Notes: generated by a model from the sequence alone, not told the origin. 64,000 nt of DNA from Actimicrobium sp. CCC2.4 (GCF_034347385.1 NZ_CP133777.1:3286001-3350000); one strand, 5' to 3'; counted from the stretch's first letter, positions 1 through 8,655 are shown. Numbers and translations are program-made.

Positions 1-416
1 AATGCCATTGCCTGACGCAAGACTGTCTTCAGCGGCGCATCGAGTTCGGCATCAATGCGGGCGATATCGGCAACCAGTTTGTTCTCGACCCCGGTCAGGC
101 CCAGTGCCGACAGCCCATCCCGCGCCTGCGCATAGCGCTGGCGCCCGTCCTTGACCGCCTGGCTATCTTTTTGCATCGCGGCCAGGTCTGACTGCAAACC
201 GATGTCGCGCATCGCGATGCCACCTTCGAGCAGCGCGTTCTTCATCGCTCCCGCCAGCTCCAGCTTATGATTGGCCGTGGCCAAACCCTCAACGAGTTGT
301 CGCTTGTTGCTCGCATTTACGATACTGCCCGATACCAGGGCCAGCGCAAGAATCATCAGAATGCTACCGAAGCCAATCCCTAACCGGCTTCCGATCCGCA
401 AGTTGCGCAAGTTCAT
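1..416 (-). CDS. Methyl-accepting chemotaxis protein, N-terminal part (runs off left edge)
   Basis: Only the first ~138 residues are visible. The start is the ATG at 416-414, preceded by a GGAG about ten bases upstream. The visible part is a short basic N-terminus (MNLRNLRIGSR), a hydrophobic segment at about residues 13-32, and then a charged helical stretch typical of the periplasmic four-helix-bundle sensor of Tar/Tsr-like receptors. HAMP and signalling domains would lie beyond position 1 and cannot be checked. It follows cheW by 67 bp in the same direction and is probably the last visible gene of the mot/che operon, supplying a receptor for the CheA-CheW array. The ligand is unknown. Confidence 0.85.
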   Translation of the reverse strand, partial: MNLRNLRIGSRLGIGFGSILMILALALVSGSIVNASNKRQLVEGLATANHKLELAGAMKNALLEGGIAMRDIGLQSDLAAMQKDSQAVKDGRQRYAQARDGLSALGLTGVENKLVADIARIDAELDAPLKTVLRQAMA

Positions 417-483
417 TTCACGACTCCGGTTCAAGGTTGCCGTGCAGCGACGGGGTCACCGCGCTGCACTGGCGGGGTGCTGA

Positions 484-996
484 TCAGGCAGCGATTTTTT
501 CGATCAGACCCATTTCGGCCGACGACATCAGCTTGTCGATATCGATCAGGATCAGCATCCGCTCATCGAGCGTACCGAGACCGATCAGGTAATCCGTGTT
601 GAACGCGGTGCCCATCTCGGGGGCCGGCTTGATCTGCTCGGCCGACAGCGTGATCACATCCGACACGCTATCGACGACCATGCCCATGACGCGGCCACCG
701 ATGTTGAGAATGATGACGACGGTGAACTGGTCATAGGTCGGCTCGCCCAAGTTGAACTTGATGCGCATGTCGACAATCGGCACGATGATGCCGCGCAGAT
801 TGACGACGCCCTTCACAAATTCAGGCGCGTTGGCGATGCGGGTGACGGCTTCGTAGCCGCGGATTTCCTGCACTTTCAGGATATCGATGCCGTACTCTTC
901 CTTGCCCAGCGTGAAGGCGAGGAATTCGTTACCGGCGATCTCGGCAGTGGCTTTTGCGCCGAGGACCTGGGCGTTGATTTGGGCGGCTTCTGACAT
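484..996 (-). CDS. cheW: Chemotaxis coupling protein CheW
   Basis: CheW couples chemoreceptors to the histidine kinase CheA in the cytoplasmic signalling array. The 170-residue product is a single CheW domain: after a ~20-residue leader it reads [23 protein letters not shown], and it carries the conserved [13 protein letters not shown] strand and a VVDSVSDV segment. Length fits the family. The start has an AAGGAC ribosome-binding site 7 bases upstream. It lies 11 bp after cheA, so the two are surely co-transcribed and likely translated in balanced amounts. No missing region was seen. Confidence 0.96.
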   Translation of the reverse strand: MSEAAQINAQVLGAKATAEIAGNEFLAFTLGKEEYGIDILKVQEIRGYEAVTRIANAPEFVKGVVNLRGIIVPIVDMRIKFNLGEPTYDQFTVVIILNIGGRVMGMVVDSVSDVITLSAEQIKPAPEMGTAFNTDYLIGLGTLDERMLILIDIDKLMSSAEMGLIEKIAA

Positions 997-1007
997 GGTG
1001 GTGTCCT

Positions 1008-3176
1008 TTAAGAAAAAATGGTTTCGTCGATACTCTGACGGCTGGAACGTAACAGGGCGGCGACATCAACGATCAGCGATACGCCGCCGTCGCCCAGGAT
1101 GGTGGCTCCTGAAATGCCTGCCACCTTGCGGTAATTTGATTCGAGATTCTTGACAACGACTTGCTGCTGACCGACCAGATCATCAACAAACAACCCGGCC
1201 TTGCGACCTTCCGATTCGAGGATGACGACGATGCCTTCGGACGGATGGGTGTAACGCGGCGCGATGCCGAACATCTGGTGCAAGGGAATGAGCGGCAGAT
1301 ATTCGCCGCGGACCTTGATGACCTGGCCCTGACCGCTGATCTCTTTGACGTCGGCCAGTCGCGGCTGCAACGATTCGACCACGTATCCGAGCGGCAGAAT
1401 GTAGACCTCGTCGCCGACCCGGATTGACATGCCATCAAGGATGGCCAGCGTCAGCGGCAGCGCAATCGAAATCGTGGTGCCGAAACCCTTGGCTGAACGG
1501 ATGTCGACCACGCCGCCCATCGCCGTGATGTTGCGCTTGACGACATCCATGCCGACGCCACGACCGGACACATCGGTGACGATGTCGGCAGTCGAAAAGC
1601 CCGGTGCAAAAATGAGTTGCCAGACTTCCGGATCGGTCATGTCGTCCGACACGACCAGACCGTTTTCGGCGGCCTTTTGCAAAATGCGTTCGCGATTCAG
1701 ACCACCGCCGTCGTCGCTGACTTCGATGACAATGTTGCCGCCCTGATGACCGGCCGAGAGCGACAAGCGACCGGTTTCATTCTTGCCGCCAGCCAGCCGG
1801 ATAGCCGGTGTCTCGATGCCATGGTCGATGCTGTTGCGAACCAGATGCGTGAGCGGATCGACGATGCGTTCGATCAGCCCTTTGTCGAGTTCGGTGGCAG
1901 CGCCGACAGTGACGAAGTCAACTTTTTTGCCGAGCTTGGTTGCCAGGTCGCGCACCATGCGCGGAAAACGGGCAAACACGTAGTCCATCTGCATCATGCG
2001 GATCGACATCACGGCTTCCTGCAGATCGCGGGTATTACGGGTCAGTTGCGAGACGCTGTCGAGCAGGCGCTCATGCTTCATCGGGTCTAGCGTATCGGTG
2101 CGCTGCTCGATCATGGCCTGCGTGATCACGAGTTCGCCCACCAGATTGATCAGCTGGTCGACTTTTTCGATACTGACGCGGATTGAACTGGCTTCGGCCG
2201 ATGCGGCCTTGTCGGTCTCGCGGCGCTGATGCGCACGCTTGTCGGCCTCGCCGGCCCCATGCGCGGCACCCGCATCCAGATGCGATTCGGTCACTGCCAG
2301 CGCGGCCGCCTCGTGTTCGATAGCAACTTCCGGCGGTGCATCAGTTTTACCCAGAGGTACAAACGGGGCGAAGAAGCCATAGCCCTGTTGTGTTTCCTGA
2401 TCCTGTTCCTGCCGGGTGCCGGCCGCAGCCGGTGTCAGATTGCCGAACCGGCTGTCGGTCGGCTCGAAAAAGCCATAGCCGAGTGCGGCATCACTAGCGC
2501 TGGCCGGTGCCGGCAGCAAGGTGATGATCAGTGCATCGGGATCGAGCACAAAGGAACACAGCGCAATGATGTCGGCAGCCGATTCATTGGTGGCCAGTTC
2601 GAAGACGGCGCGCTGGTCGGGCAGGCGCGAACGCACGATGGTGCCGAGCAAACCGAGCTCGCTGGCCAGCGCATCGATATCGCTTTCGCTGGTCACCGGC
2701 AATTCGATATGAAAGCGATGCGCGAAGACGCCACCGTCGGCCGGACTCTCCGGCGCAACCGCGACCACCGCTACCGGCATCGGCACATGCGCTTCCGACA
2801 GCGACTGCAACAGCATGCGGATATCACCGACCTCTTCCAGGTCGACCGCGGTGCCGAGACGATGACCGTCGAGCTGCATCTTGAGCACATCTTTAGCCGC
2901 CAGGAAGGCTTCGACATGGTCTGCCGTGAGTGCGGTTTCGCCCTTGCGGATGCGGTCGAGCAAGGTTTCGAGGACGTGCGTGACTTCTCCCAGGTCCGTG
3001 ATGCCGAAGGTCGAGGAGCCACCCTTGATCGAATGTGCGGCGCGGAAAATTGCGTTCAGGTCTTCCGGATCCGGATTGCTCACGTCGACCGCGAGCAACA
3101 ACTTTTCCATTTCCGCCAGCAGTTCTTCCGTCTCTTCGAAGAACACCTGGAAAAATTGACTCATGTCGATCGTCAT
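1008..3176 (-). CDS. cheA: Chemotaxis sensor histidine kinase CheA
   Basis: CheA autophosphorylates in response to receptor state and passes phosphate to CheY. The ATG at 3176 is preferred because it has a GGAG eight bases upstream; the open frame extends to 3236 without a better site. With this start (722 aa) the HPt phosphorylation histidine is H48 in [11 protein letters not shown] variable region of roughly residues 110-330 follows. Next come the dimerisation helices ([12 protein letters not shown]), the ATPase domain with N-box [12 protein letters not shown] and G-box DDGGG, and a C-terminal CheW-like domain. The middle region is poorly conserved and I cannot assign a clear P2 domain. It sits between cheY (79 bp) and cheW (11 bp). 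Confidence 0.96.
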   Translation of the reverse strand: MTIDMSQFFQVFFEETEELLAEMEKLLLAVDVSNPDPEDLNAIFRAAHSIKGGSSTFGITDLGEVTHVLETLLDRIRKGETALTADHVEAFLAAKDVLKMQLDGHRLGTAVDLEEVGDIRMLLQSLSEAHVPMPVAVVAVAPESPADGGVFAHRFHIELPVTSESDIDALASELGLLGTIVRSRLPDQRAVFELATNESAADIIALCSFVLDPDALIITLLPAPASASDAALGYGFFEPTDSRFGNLTPAAAGTRQEQDQETQQGYGFFAPFVPLGKTDAPPEVAIEHEAAALAVTESHLDAGAAHGAGEADKRAHQRRETDKAASAEASSIRVSIEKVDQLINLVGELVITQAMIEQRTDTLDPMKHERLLDSVSQLTRNTRDLQEAVMSIRMMQMDYVFARFPRMVRDLATKLGKKVDFVTVGAATELDKGLIERIVDPLTHLVRNSIDHGIETPAIRLAGGKNETGRLSLSAGHQGGNIVIEVSDDGGGLNRERILQKAAENGLVVSDDMTDPEVWQLIFAPGFSTADIVTDVSGRGVGMDVVKRNITAMGGVVDIRSAKGFGTTISIALPLTLAILDGMSIRVGDEVYILPLGYVVESLQPRLADVKEISGQGQVIKVRGEYLPLIPLHQMFGIAPRYTHPSEGIVVILESEGRKAGLFVDDLVGQQQVVVKNLESNYRKVAGISGATILGDGGVSLIVDVAALLRSSRQSIDETIFS

Positions 3177-3255
3177 TGCAGTGCTCCGTAAAACCGTGAT
3201 GTTTGCGCCAGCGGCATGACTGCCCACCCGCGCCACTGTGAGGACAACGGCATGG

Positions 3256-3621
3256 TCAGCCGATCACCTTCTTGACCACTTCGGTGAGGCGTTGCGGATC
3301 GAATGGTTTGACCAGCCAGCCGTTGGCACCTGCGGCCCGACCCTTGGCTTTCATTTCATCGCTGGCTTCGGTAGTGAGCATCAGGATGGGTACGCGCTGG
3401 TAACTCGGCAGCGCGCGCAGCGAGCGGATCAAGGTCAGGCCATCCATGCGCGGCATGTTCTGATCGGTCAGCACCAGGTCGAAGGCTTGCAGCCGCGCCT
3501 TGTCGAGTCCGTCCTGGCCATCAACCGCTTCAGTCACCAAATACCCGGCGGCCTTGAGACTGAACACCACCATTTGCCTGAGTGAACCTGAGTCGTCCAC
3601 CGCGAGTATCGATTTTGCCAT
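3256..3621 (-). CDS. cheY: Chemotaxis response regulator CheY
   Basis: Single receiver domain of 121 residues that, when phosphorylated by CheA, binds the flagellar switch. All hallmark residues are present: acidic pair D9/D10, phospho-acceptor D53 in TDQNMPRMDG, T83 in LMLTTE, and K105 in VKPF. There is no output domain, as expected for CheY. It lies between the CheZ-like gene upstream (77 bp) and cheA downstream (79 bp) in the same operon. The pairing with a candidate CheY-P phosphatase immediately upstream supports a complete local signalling cycle. Confidence 0.95.
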   Translation of the reverse strand: MAKSILAVDDSGSLRQMVVFSLKAAGYLVTEAVDGQDGLDKARLQAFDLVLTDQNMPRMDGLTLIRSLRALPSYQRVPILMLTTEASDEMKAKGRAAGANGWLVKPFDPQRLTEVVKKVIG

Positions 3622-3698
3622 GTGTGCTCCGCTATGCTGTTGATCTGTTCGTTGTTCGAAATGTCGCTACGCCACCGTCTACCGGAAGGTCAGCGTGC

Positions 3699-4283
3699 TT
3701 AAAATAATTCGATATCGCCTGATTCCATATGCGTCTGACTGACGGCCTTGCTTGACTGCGCGCCGTCGAGTAGAACGCGGCTACTGGCTATCCCGCCGCT
3801 GGCAAGCGCCAGTTGCGCGACCACCTGATCAACAGGAGCATCCGGACCGATCGCTGCAGCCGTCGTACCGAGCACCTGGATCATGCCGCGCAGGCTGTCG
3901 ACATGGCCCAGCGAGCGTTGCAGCAACTGGCTCGTCATATCCTGGAACTGCAAACCGGTCATGGCCGCATTGACGTGCCGGTCGATGTCGTGTTTCATCA
4001 CTTGCCAATGCGCACGTTGATCCTTGTCAGCCGCCTCCCCTTCCAGCAAGCGCGCGATGGCCTCCTGCTGAGCGCTGATAACCGCATGGATGGACATGAA
4101 ACTCGCACCCAGTTTGTCGATTGCTTCAGTCAGCAGCAACGCGGTTTGGGTGAGGTCAGTTTCGACTTCGGCAAGGTGACTGGTGCCCTGCCCGGCCACC
4201 GCGCCAAACAGCTGGCGGATATGGCATGCCAGCGGATTGTCCGGCGACATCAGGGGATCCGTTCCGGATTCGAGCGGGTTCAT
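3699..4283 (-). CDS. cheZ: CheZ-like CheY-P phosphatase (divergent)
   Basis: 194 residues, largely helical. I assign it to the CheZ group from two local features and the context, not from overall similarity. Residues 113-119 read FQDMTSQ, placing an Asp (D115) and a Gln (Q119) four apart on a helix, the same arrangement as the catalytic Asp143/Gln147 (QDLTGQ) of enterobacterial CheZ. The C-terminus ends ESGDIELF, a short acidic-aromatic tail like the CheY-binding tail of CheZ. The start ATG overlaps the motB stop (ATGA), implying translational coupling, and cheY follows. It may be annotated elsewhere simply as a chemotaxis protein. The role as phosphatase is inference. Confidence 0.65.
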   Translation of the reverse strand: MNPLESGTDPLMSPDNPLACHIRQLFGAVAGQGTSHLAEVETDLTQTALLLTEAIDKLGASFMSIHAVISAQQEAIARLLEGEAADKDQRAHWQVMKHDIDRHVNAAMTGLQFQDMTSQLLQRSLGHVDSLRGMIQVLGTTAAAIGPDAPVDQVVAQLALASGGIASSRVLLDGAQSSKAVSQTHMESGDIELF

Positions 4284-5298
4284 CGCGGCACCGCGACGGC
4301 GGGGACGGGGGCGCGCACTGGTGCCGCTGCCGGTGCCGGTGCGGGTGTACCGGTCACGCTGGCGGGACCCACGCTTACTTCGGCACCGTCTTCGTCGCCG
4401 GTGACGATATTGACCGCACGCGCGCCTTCGCGCGACGCGGCGTCCTCGGCTTTCTTGTTCATGACGATAATGCTGATGCGACGATTAACCGGGTTGTACG
4501 GATTTTCCTTGTCATACAACACCGCCGAGGCAAGCCCGACCACGCGCAAAACCTTACTTTCGTTCATGCCGCCATAGATCAGTTCCTTGCGCGACGCATT
4601 GGCCCGGTCGGCCGATAGTTCCCAGTTGCTGTAGCCCTTTTCACCGCTCGAATAAGCCGAGGCATCGGTGTGGCCGGACAGGCTGATCTTGTTGGGCACG
4701 TCGTTGAGTGAGAAGCCGATTTCGCGCAGGATATCTTTGGTGTAAGGCTGCAACTCGGCCTTGGCTGAAGCGAACATGGGCCGGTTCTGCTCGTCGATGA
4801 TCTGAATGCGCAAGCCTTCACTGGTGATATCGAGCAGTAGCTGATTCTTGAATTTATGGAGCGTCGGATTCGATTCGATCAAGGCCTCGATCTTCACTTT
4901 CAGCGCTTTGAGCTGACCGGCCTCGGCTTTCTCCAATGCTTTCTCAAGGTCAGACTGCGATGCCTTGATGTTGTAAGTTTTTTCGGCGCAACGGTCTCAC
5001 CGCGCTTGACCTGGCCATCTTTGCGCGTCAGATCCTGACCGCCGCCTTGAATAACACTAGAACTATCGCCGGAACCCGAACCACCGCCCATCGCCACTAG
5101 CAACGGCGTTTGAAAGTATTCGGCGATACCACTGAGGCTACCCTTCGCCGTCGATCCCAGCAGCCACATCAGCAGGAAGAAGGCCATCATTGCGGTGACG
5201 AAGTCGGCGTACGCAATTTTCCAGGCTCCGCCGTGATGTCCGCCGGCGACCTTCTTGATGCGTTTGACAATGATGGGGCGGGTGCCTTCGTCAGCCAT
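4280..5298 (-). pseudogene. motB: Flagellar stator protein MotB, frameshifted in an A6 run
   Basis: MotB anchors the stator to peptidoglycan and contributes the proton-binding aspartate. The 5' frame (5298 down to about 4984) encodes the cytoplasmic tail and the single membrane helix with D32 in YADFVTAMMAF. Reading then fails at six As (4978-4983 on the plus strand as Ts) and the protein ends as unrelated sequence at 4900. The downstream frame resumes MotB as KTYNIKASQSDLEKAL and carries the OmpA-like peptidoglycan-binding domain (SLSGHTDASAY, then NWELSADRAN). One extra A would give an intact 339-residue protein. So it is either a recent null allele, slippage-rescued, or a sequencing error. 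It sits 36 bp after motA. Confidence 0.9.
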
Positions 5299-5334
5299 GA
5301 TGTGCCCTGCTACGTGGTTTCATTGCTCGCCCGA

Positions 5335-6195
5335 TTACTTGGATTTTGATTGCTTGATGTGTTCTTCGAGCTCGCCAAAGGTCGGCCGCTCCGTCGAGAA
5401 CAACACTTTGCGGCCGAACTCGATCGCCAGCGCCGGAGCATAGCCGTTCAAGCTAGCTAGCAAAGTCACCTTGATACATTGGTAAATCTTGGTGGATTCG
5501 TCGAGCTTTTGCTCGAGCAGACTAGCCAGCGGGCCGACGAAACCATAGGCCAGCAAGATGCCAAGAAAGGTTCCCACCAGCGCATTGGCGATAAGAATGC
5601 CGAGCTCAGCGGGTGGCAGCCCGACCGATGCCATGGTATGCACCACGCCCATTACTGCCGCGACAATACCGAACGCCGGCAAGCCATCACCAAGCTTGGC
5701 GATGCAATGGACAGGAACCTCACCTTCGTGATGATGCGTTTCGATTTCATTGTCCATCAGGTTCTCGATCTGGAATGCGTCCATGTTTCCGGACACCATC
5801 AAGCGCAAATAATCGGTAATAAATTCGACGACGTGATGGTCGTGCATGATGCTCGGGTACTTGCTGAAAATCGGACTTTCTTCCGGTTTCTCCACATCAC
5901 CCTCGATCGACATCAATCCTTCTTTACGCACTTTTGTCAGGATCTCGAACATCAACGACATCAAATCCATATAAAGCGACTTGGTGAATTTCGACCCCTT
6001 CAACAAAGTTGGCAAGGCCTGCATTGTTGCCTTCATCGCCTTGCCGTTATTGCCGACAAAAAAAGCGCCTAGCGCGCCGCCGCCAATCATCAATAGCTCA
6101 ATTGGTTGCCATAGCGAAGCAAGATGGCCGCCCGCCATGGCGAAACCGCCAAACACCGACAACATGACAACGATATATCCAATGATGACTAACAA
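5335..6195 (-). CDS. motA: Flagellar stator protein MotA
   Basis: MotA forms the ion-conducting stator with MotB and pushes on the rotor protein FliG. The product is 286 residues and begins MLVIIGYIVVMLSVFGGF, matching the MotA N-terminus. The start codon is TTG at 6195-6193 with a GGAG seven bases upstream; no in-frame ATG gives the conserved beginning. Four membrane segments are visible: two near the N-terminus, and two around residues 165-225 with the conserved Pro (VGLPPAELG). A large cytoplasmic loop between them is charged, and the C-terminus is cytoplasmic. It is intact, unlike its partner motB directly downstream. Confidence 0.95.
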   Translation of the reverse strand: MLVIIGYIVVMLSVFGGFAMAGGHLASLWQPIELLMIGGGALGAFFVGNNGKAMKATMQALPTLLKGSKFTKSLYMDLMSLMFEILTKVRKEGLMSIEGDVEKPEESPIFSKYPSIMHDHHVVEFITDYLRLMVSGNMDAFQIENLMDNEIETHHHEGEVPVHCIAKLGDGLPAFGIVAAVMGVVHTMASVGLPPAELGILIANALVGTFLGILLAYGFVGPLASLLEQKLDESTKIYQCIKVTLLASLNGYAPALAIEFGRKVLFSTERPTFGELEEHIKQSKSK

Positions 6196-6498
6196 GCAGT
6201 TACTCCGGTCAACACCGACGGCAGCCGCCGTCCGGCGGTTAAAAATTCACTCTTGGTAATCCGTGCAGCCTTTCTTGGCGGCATCAAATCACGAAAAAAA
6301 TGATCGCGCATTTACCCTTTGGTCCCGAACCAAAATCCCAATATAGCGCCTGTGGAATTTACCACAGGTAACACTTTAGCTGAAAGAAGGTGCTCGATTT
6401 TAAGTGCTAAATGGCAGAAACAAAATGGATTGTTAATTGAATGTTATTGAAGTGGGGCTCTCAGGACACAAACCCGGCTATTTGTCTTTCAGGCGAAA
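6196..6498. other. Intergenic region upstream of motA with two adjacent palindromes
   Basis: No coding potential was seen. Two perfect inverted repeats stand close together: TTTGGT/ACCAAA at 6318-6323 and 6329-6334, and CCTGTGG/CCACAGG at 6349-6355 and 6362-6368. A third GC-rich stem (GACGGC/GCCGTC) lies just before the motA start at about 6218-6233. The region is AT-richer than its neighbours. I could not find a convincing FliA or FlhDC box, so these may be operator sites, the 3' structure of the methyltransferase transcript, or both. Confidence 0.5.
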
Positions 6499-7281
6499 TC
6501 AGTGCTTGTGCCAGACATACAAATACGGCCCTTCCTTGATCGGCTGATGGATTTCATCGGCAGGCTGCCCTTCAATGGCGAACTCATAGCTCACCAGCAG
6601 CGCACCGACGGGCATTTCATTCTGAAACTTGGCCCAGAGCGGTGGCATGGCCACCGGCGACAAGTAAGCAAACACCACATCAAAGCCCGAAAAGTCCAGT
6701 GCCTGGTAATCACCGCGTAAAAAACAGGCGGAACTGCCATGCACGCGTGCGCGCAGCCAGCTGAACAGCCACGGTAACGGTGCCAGTTCGATGCCAAAAA
6801 AATGGCTGTCGGGCCGGCGGTCAGCCAGATCGAGCACCAGACCACCCAGCCCGCTGCCGATGTCGATCCCACGTAATGGTCGCACCGGCAGCAATTGGTT
6901 CACCGTATGCCAGACACGCGGACCGGACAAGTACAAGGGAACCTGCGTGCGATAAGTACTCCAGTAGAGTCCCAGCATCAACAAAAAAGCCAACAAAAAA
7001 ATCCAGGAAGGCAGTTGCCATCCGAATACCAGCACCAGCGCCGGCGCAAATAGCAACTGGATTGGTAGCCACCAGCTGGCCATCGCCCGCCAACGCGTCA
7101 GTGCCGCGGCGATGCATCCTTGCAGGACCGCGAGCAGCCACAGAGGCAGGACTTGGCCGGCAGCTCTCCAGAATACGAGCACACCAGCGACCACGATGAC
7201 AAAGGAAAGTAATTGCAGCAGAAGCGCACGGACTGCAGGCGATTTCAAGGAAACAGGAAGAGGGAGCGACAGGAATGGCAC
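6499..7281 (-). CDS. Membrane-anchored SAM-dependent methyltransferase, function unknown
   Basis: 260 residues starting at a GTG. The first ~115 residues hold about four hydrophobic segments (for example LLSFVIVVAGVLVFW and IFLLAFLLMLGLYW). The rest is a class I methyltransferase fold: SAM-binding motif I is GIDIGSGLGG, followed by an acidic residue at the end of strand 2 (FFGIELAP) and a FDVVFAYLSP strand. The methyl acceptor cannot be predicted. It lies between flhC (51 bp) and motA on the same strand, so it is transcribed with the motility genes or reads through into them. Such a membrane-embedded methyltransferase is not a standard flagellar component. Confidence 0.8.
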   Translation of the reverse strand: MPFLSLPLPVSLKSPAVRALLLQLLSFVIVVAGVLVFWRAAGQVLPLWLLAVLQGCIAAALTRWRAMASWWLPIQLLFAPALVLVFGWQLPSWIFLLAFLLMLGLYWSTYRTQVPLYLSGPRVWHTVNQLLPVRPLRGIDIGSGLGGLVLDLADRRPDSHFFGIELAPLPWLFSWLRARVHGSSACFLRGDYQALDFSGFDVVFAYLSPVAMPPLWAKFQNEMPVGALLVSYEFAIEGQPADEIHQPIKEGPYLYVWHKH

Positions 7282-7332
7282 GGCAAGGACTCTTTAACGG
7301 AACATGCAGGCTGCGACATCATGCCCACTTGA

Positions 7333-7887
7333 TCATGTGCTGGCAACTGCTGCCTGTGCTGCTTCCTTCGCTTTGCGGGTTTTACCGGCGCGTGACGGCA
7401 TGTGGCACAAGCCGCAGACATAACCGTTGTTGAGGTCGAGCTGGTGCACGACGAAATGGCCGTTACATTCGGTACAACAAGCTGTGCTCAGCATCTTGCT
7501 GTCAAAAAAACGCACCATCGTCCAGGCGCGAGTCAGTGACAGGACTGGCTCTTCATCGCCTTCCGGGCCCATTTGTTCCAGATACAACTTGTAGGCCTTG
7601 ACCACCGCCACGATGCCGGTGATGTGGGCGTGTTCTTGCAGAAATTTATAAATATTGATGAACAGTGACGAGTGCACGTTCGGTTGCCACGTAATAAACC
7701 AGTCGGTCGAAAACGGCAACATGCCCTTCGGTGGCGAGACACCCTTGAGTTCCTTGTACAACTTCAGCAAGCGCTCTCGTGACAACGAGGTTTCCGACTC
7801 CAGCAACTGCAACCGGGCTCCCAGCTTGATCAACTCGATCGCCAGCTGGATTTCATGGGATTCTGTAACGACACTTTTTTTAGCCAT
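7333..7887 (-). CDS. flhC: Flagellar master regulator subunit FlhC
   Basis: FlhC pairs with FlhD as FlhD4C2 to activate class II flagellar promoters. The 184-residue product contains the zinc-binding cysteines at C138, C141, C158 and C161 (CTEC ... CGLC), which match the positions of the zinc ligands of enterobacterial FlhC. The N-terminal helical part contains the conserved LYKELKGVSPPKGMLPFSTD segment. The start has a clear AGGTGA site. It is 61 bp after flhD. Together with motA, motB and che genes downstream it forms the usual betaproteobacterial flhDC-mot-che arrangement. Confidence 0.96.
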   Translation of the reverse strand: MAKKSVVTESHEIQLAIELIKLGARLQLLESETSLSRERLLKLYKELKGVSPPKGMLPFSTDWFITWQPNVHSSLFINIYKFLQEHAHITGIVAVVKAYKLYLEQMGPEGDEEPVLSLTRAWTMVRFFDSKMLSTACCTECNGHFVVHQLDLNNGYVCGLCHMPSRAGKTRKAKEAAQAAVAST

Positions 7888-7948
7888 GATGTCACCTCGA
7901 TTTGCTGCTTGTTTGATGTACTGCGCGGAATCGCCTGCGATGAATGGA

Positions 7949-8266
7949 TTAAACGATTTCTTCGACGCCCTGGCTGGCCATCAGGATAGCGGCATGGGAC
8001 TGCGACAAGGCGCGATCCTTGTTGTAGTTGGTCAGCATGCCGAGGATGGCGCCGTCTTCAAAGCGGAAGCGGGCCAGCATCATGCTAGTACCGGATAATT
8101 TTAGAATCTGGGCGTTATTGAGGCCGGCGATCAGGTCGGCGATTTCGCTACTGACACCAAGCCTGTAAATCGCAGTCGCCTTGTCGGCACGAATCATTTG
8201 CTGCGCAAGCATTAGATAACCCAGATTTGCATCACGGATCTCAGCCATCATCCCAGTCGTATCCAT
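7949..8266 (-). CDS. flhD: Flagellar master regulator subunit FlhD
   Basis: FlhD is the dimeric DNA-binding partner of FlhC. I choose the ATG at 8266 (105 residues, MDTTGMMAEIRDANLGYLML) because the AGGGG ribosome-binding site lies 8 bases before it. The in-frame ATG at 8284 would place that site inside the coding region. The sequence is a typical all-helical FlhD with the conserved LAQQMIRADKATAIYRLGVS segment. Its translation start region (8270-8282) is exactly complementary to a segment of its own upstream leader at 8656-8668, and two FliA-type promoters lie upstream; see the separate entries. Confidence 0.95.
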   Translation of the reverse strand: MDTTGMMAEIRDANLGYLMLAQQMIRADKATAIYRLGVSSEIADLIAGLNNAQILKLSGTSMMLARFRFEDGAILGMLTNYNKDRALSQSHAAILMASQGVEEIV

Positions 8267-8269
8267 TGT

Positions 8270-8282
8270 TTTGCCCCTCAGC
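8270..8282 (-). promoter_or_regulatory. flhD ribosome-binding region, one arm of a 13-bp distant inverted repeat
   Basis: On the minus strand this reads GCTGAGGGGCAAA, with AGGGG placed 8 bases before the flhD ATG. The same 13 bases occur on the opposite strand at 8656-8668, so an RNA starting upstream of 8668 would carry both halves and could pair them, blocking ribosome entry. Confidence 0.75.
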
Positions 8283-8393
8283 ATGTGGTCCGGTAAGCGT
8301 TTTGCTCAGCCAGTGAATGCATTCTGATCGGACGGACATAGGGGGGGAATAGGCACTAACCGGTATTTCTTGACGGAAATTAGGAGGGCTTGC

Positions 8394-8447
8394 ATGACGG
8401 AGTTTGACCTACACGGGCGACGCGCTATCTTGCACGCTCTGTTTTAA
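8394..8447 (+). CDS. Possible 17-residue small ORF in the flhD leader
   Basis: A plus-strand ORF, MTEFDLHGRRAILHALF, begins at the ATG 8394 and ends at TAA 8445-8447. It is preceded by a near-perfect ribosome-binding site, AGGAGG, eight bases ahead. It runs opposite to flhD inside its leader. I recognise no family and such a short ORF can occur by chance; the unusually good ribosome-binding site in an otherwise non-coding stretch is the only support. A TTGACG lies upstream at about 8370 but without a good -10. Confidence 0.25.
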   Translation: MTEFDLHGRRAILHALF

Positions 8448-8626
8448 AGAGGTGCCAAGTGGCTCTGGGCCTTGATCCAGCGACATTTTCTTAAAAATTG
8501 ACGCACTGAACATGGGCCTGATATGACATAACTTTGGGCAACTTTTTGAACGAAACCAATTCAATTAATTAACCAATTTCGACTCAATAATTAAATTTGT
8601 TGCTCAATCACATCATCTGCTTATCA

Positions 8627-8653
8627 TTAACGGCAACGAAATCGTGAACTTTA
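8627..8653 (-). promoter_or_regulatory. FliA (sigma-28) type promoter P2 toward flhD
   Basis: On the minus strand: -35 TAAAGTTC (8653-8646), an 11-base spacer, -10 GCCGTTAA (8634-8627). This matches the flagellar consensus TAAAGTTT-N11-GCCGATAA at 14 of 16 positions with the exact spacing. A start would fall near 8620, so its transcript would not include the anti-Shine-Dalgarno segment at 8656-8668. Confidence 0.6.
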
Positions 8654-8655
8654 GG

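Noticed and set aside
4900-4990. Programmed -1 frameshift in motB
   Set aside because: The run is G AAA AAA C in the zero frame, not an optimal slippery heptamer, and no stimulatory structure was seen; error, mutation or transcriptional slippage is simpler.
8510-8536. Possible third FliA-type box (ACATGGGC-N11-TAACTTTG on the plus strand)
   Set aside because: Only 11 of 16 consensus positions match, too weak to claim.
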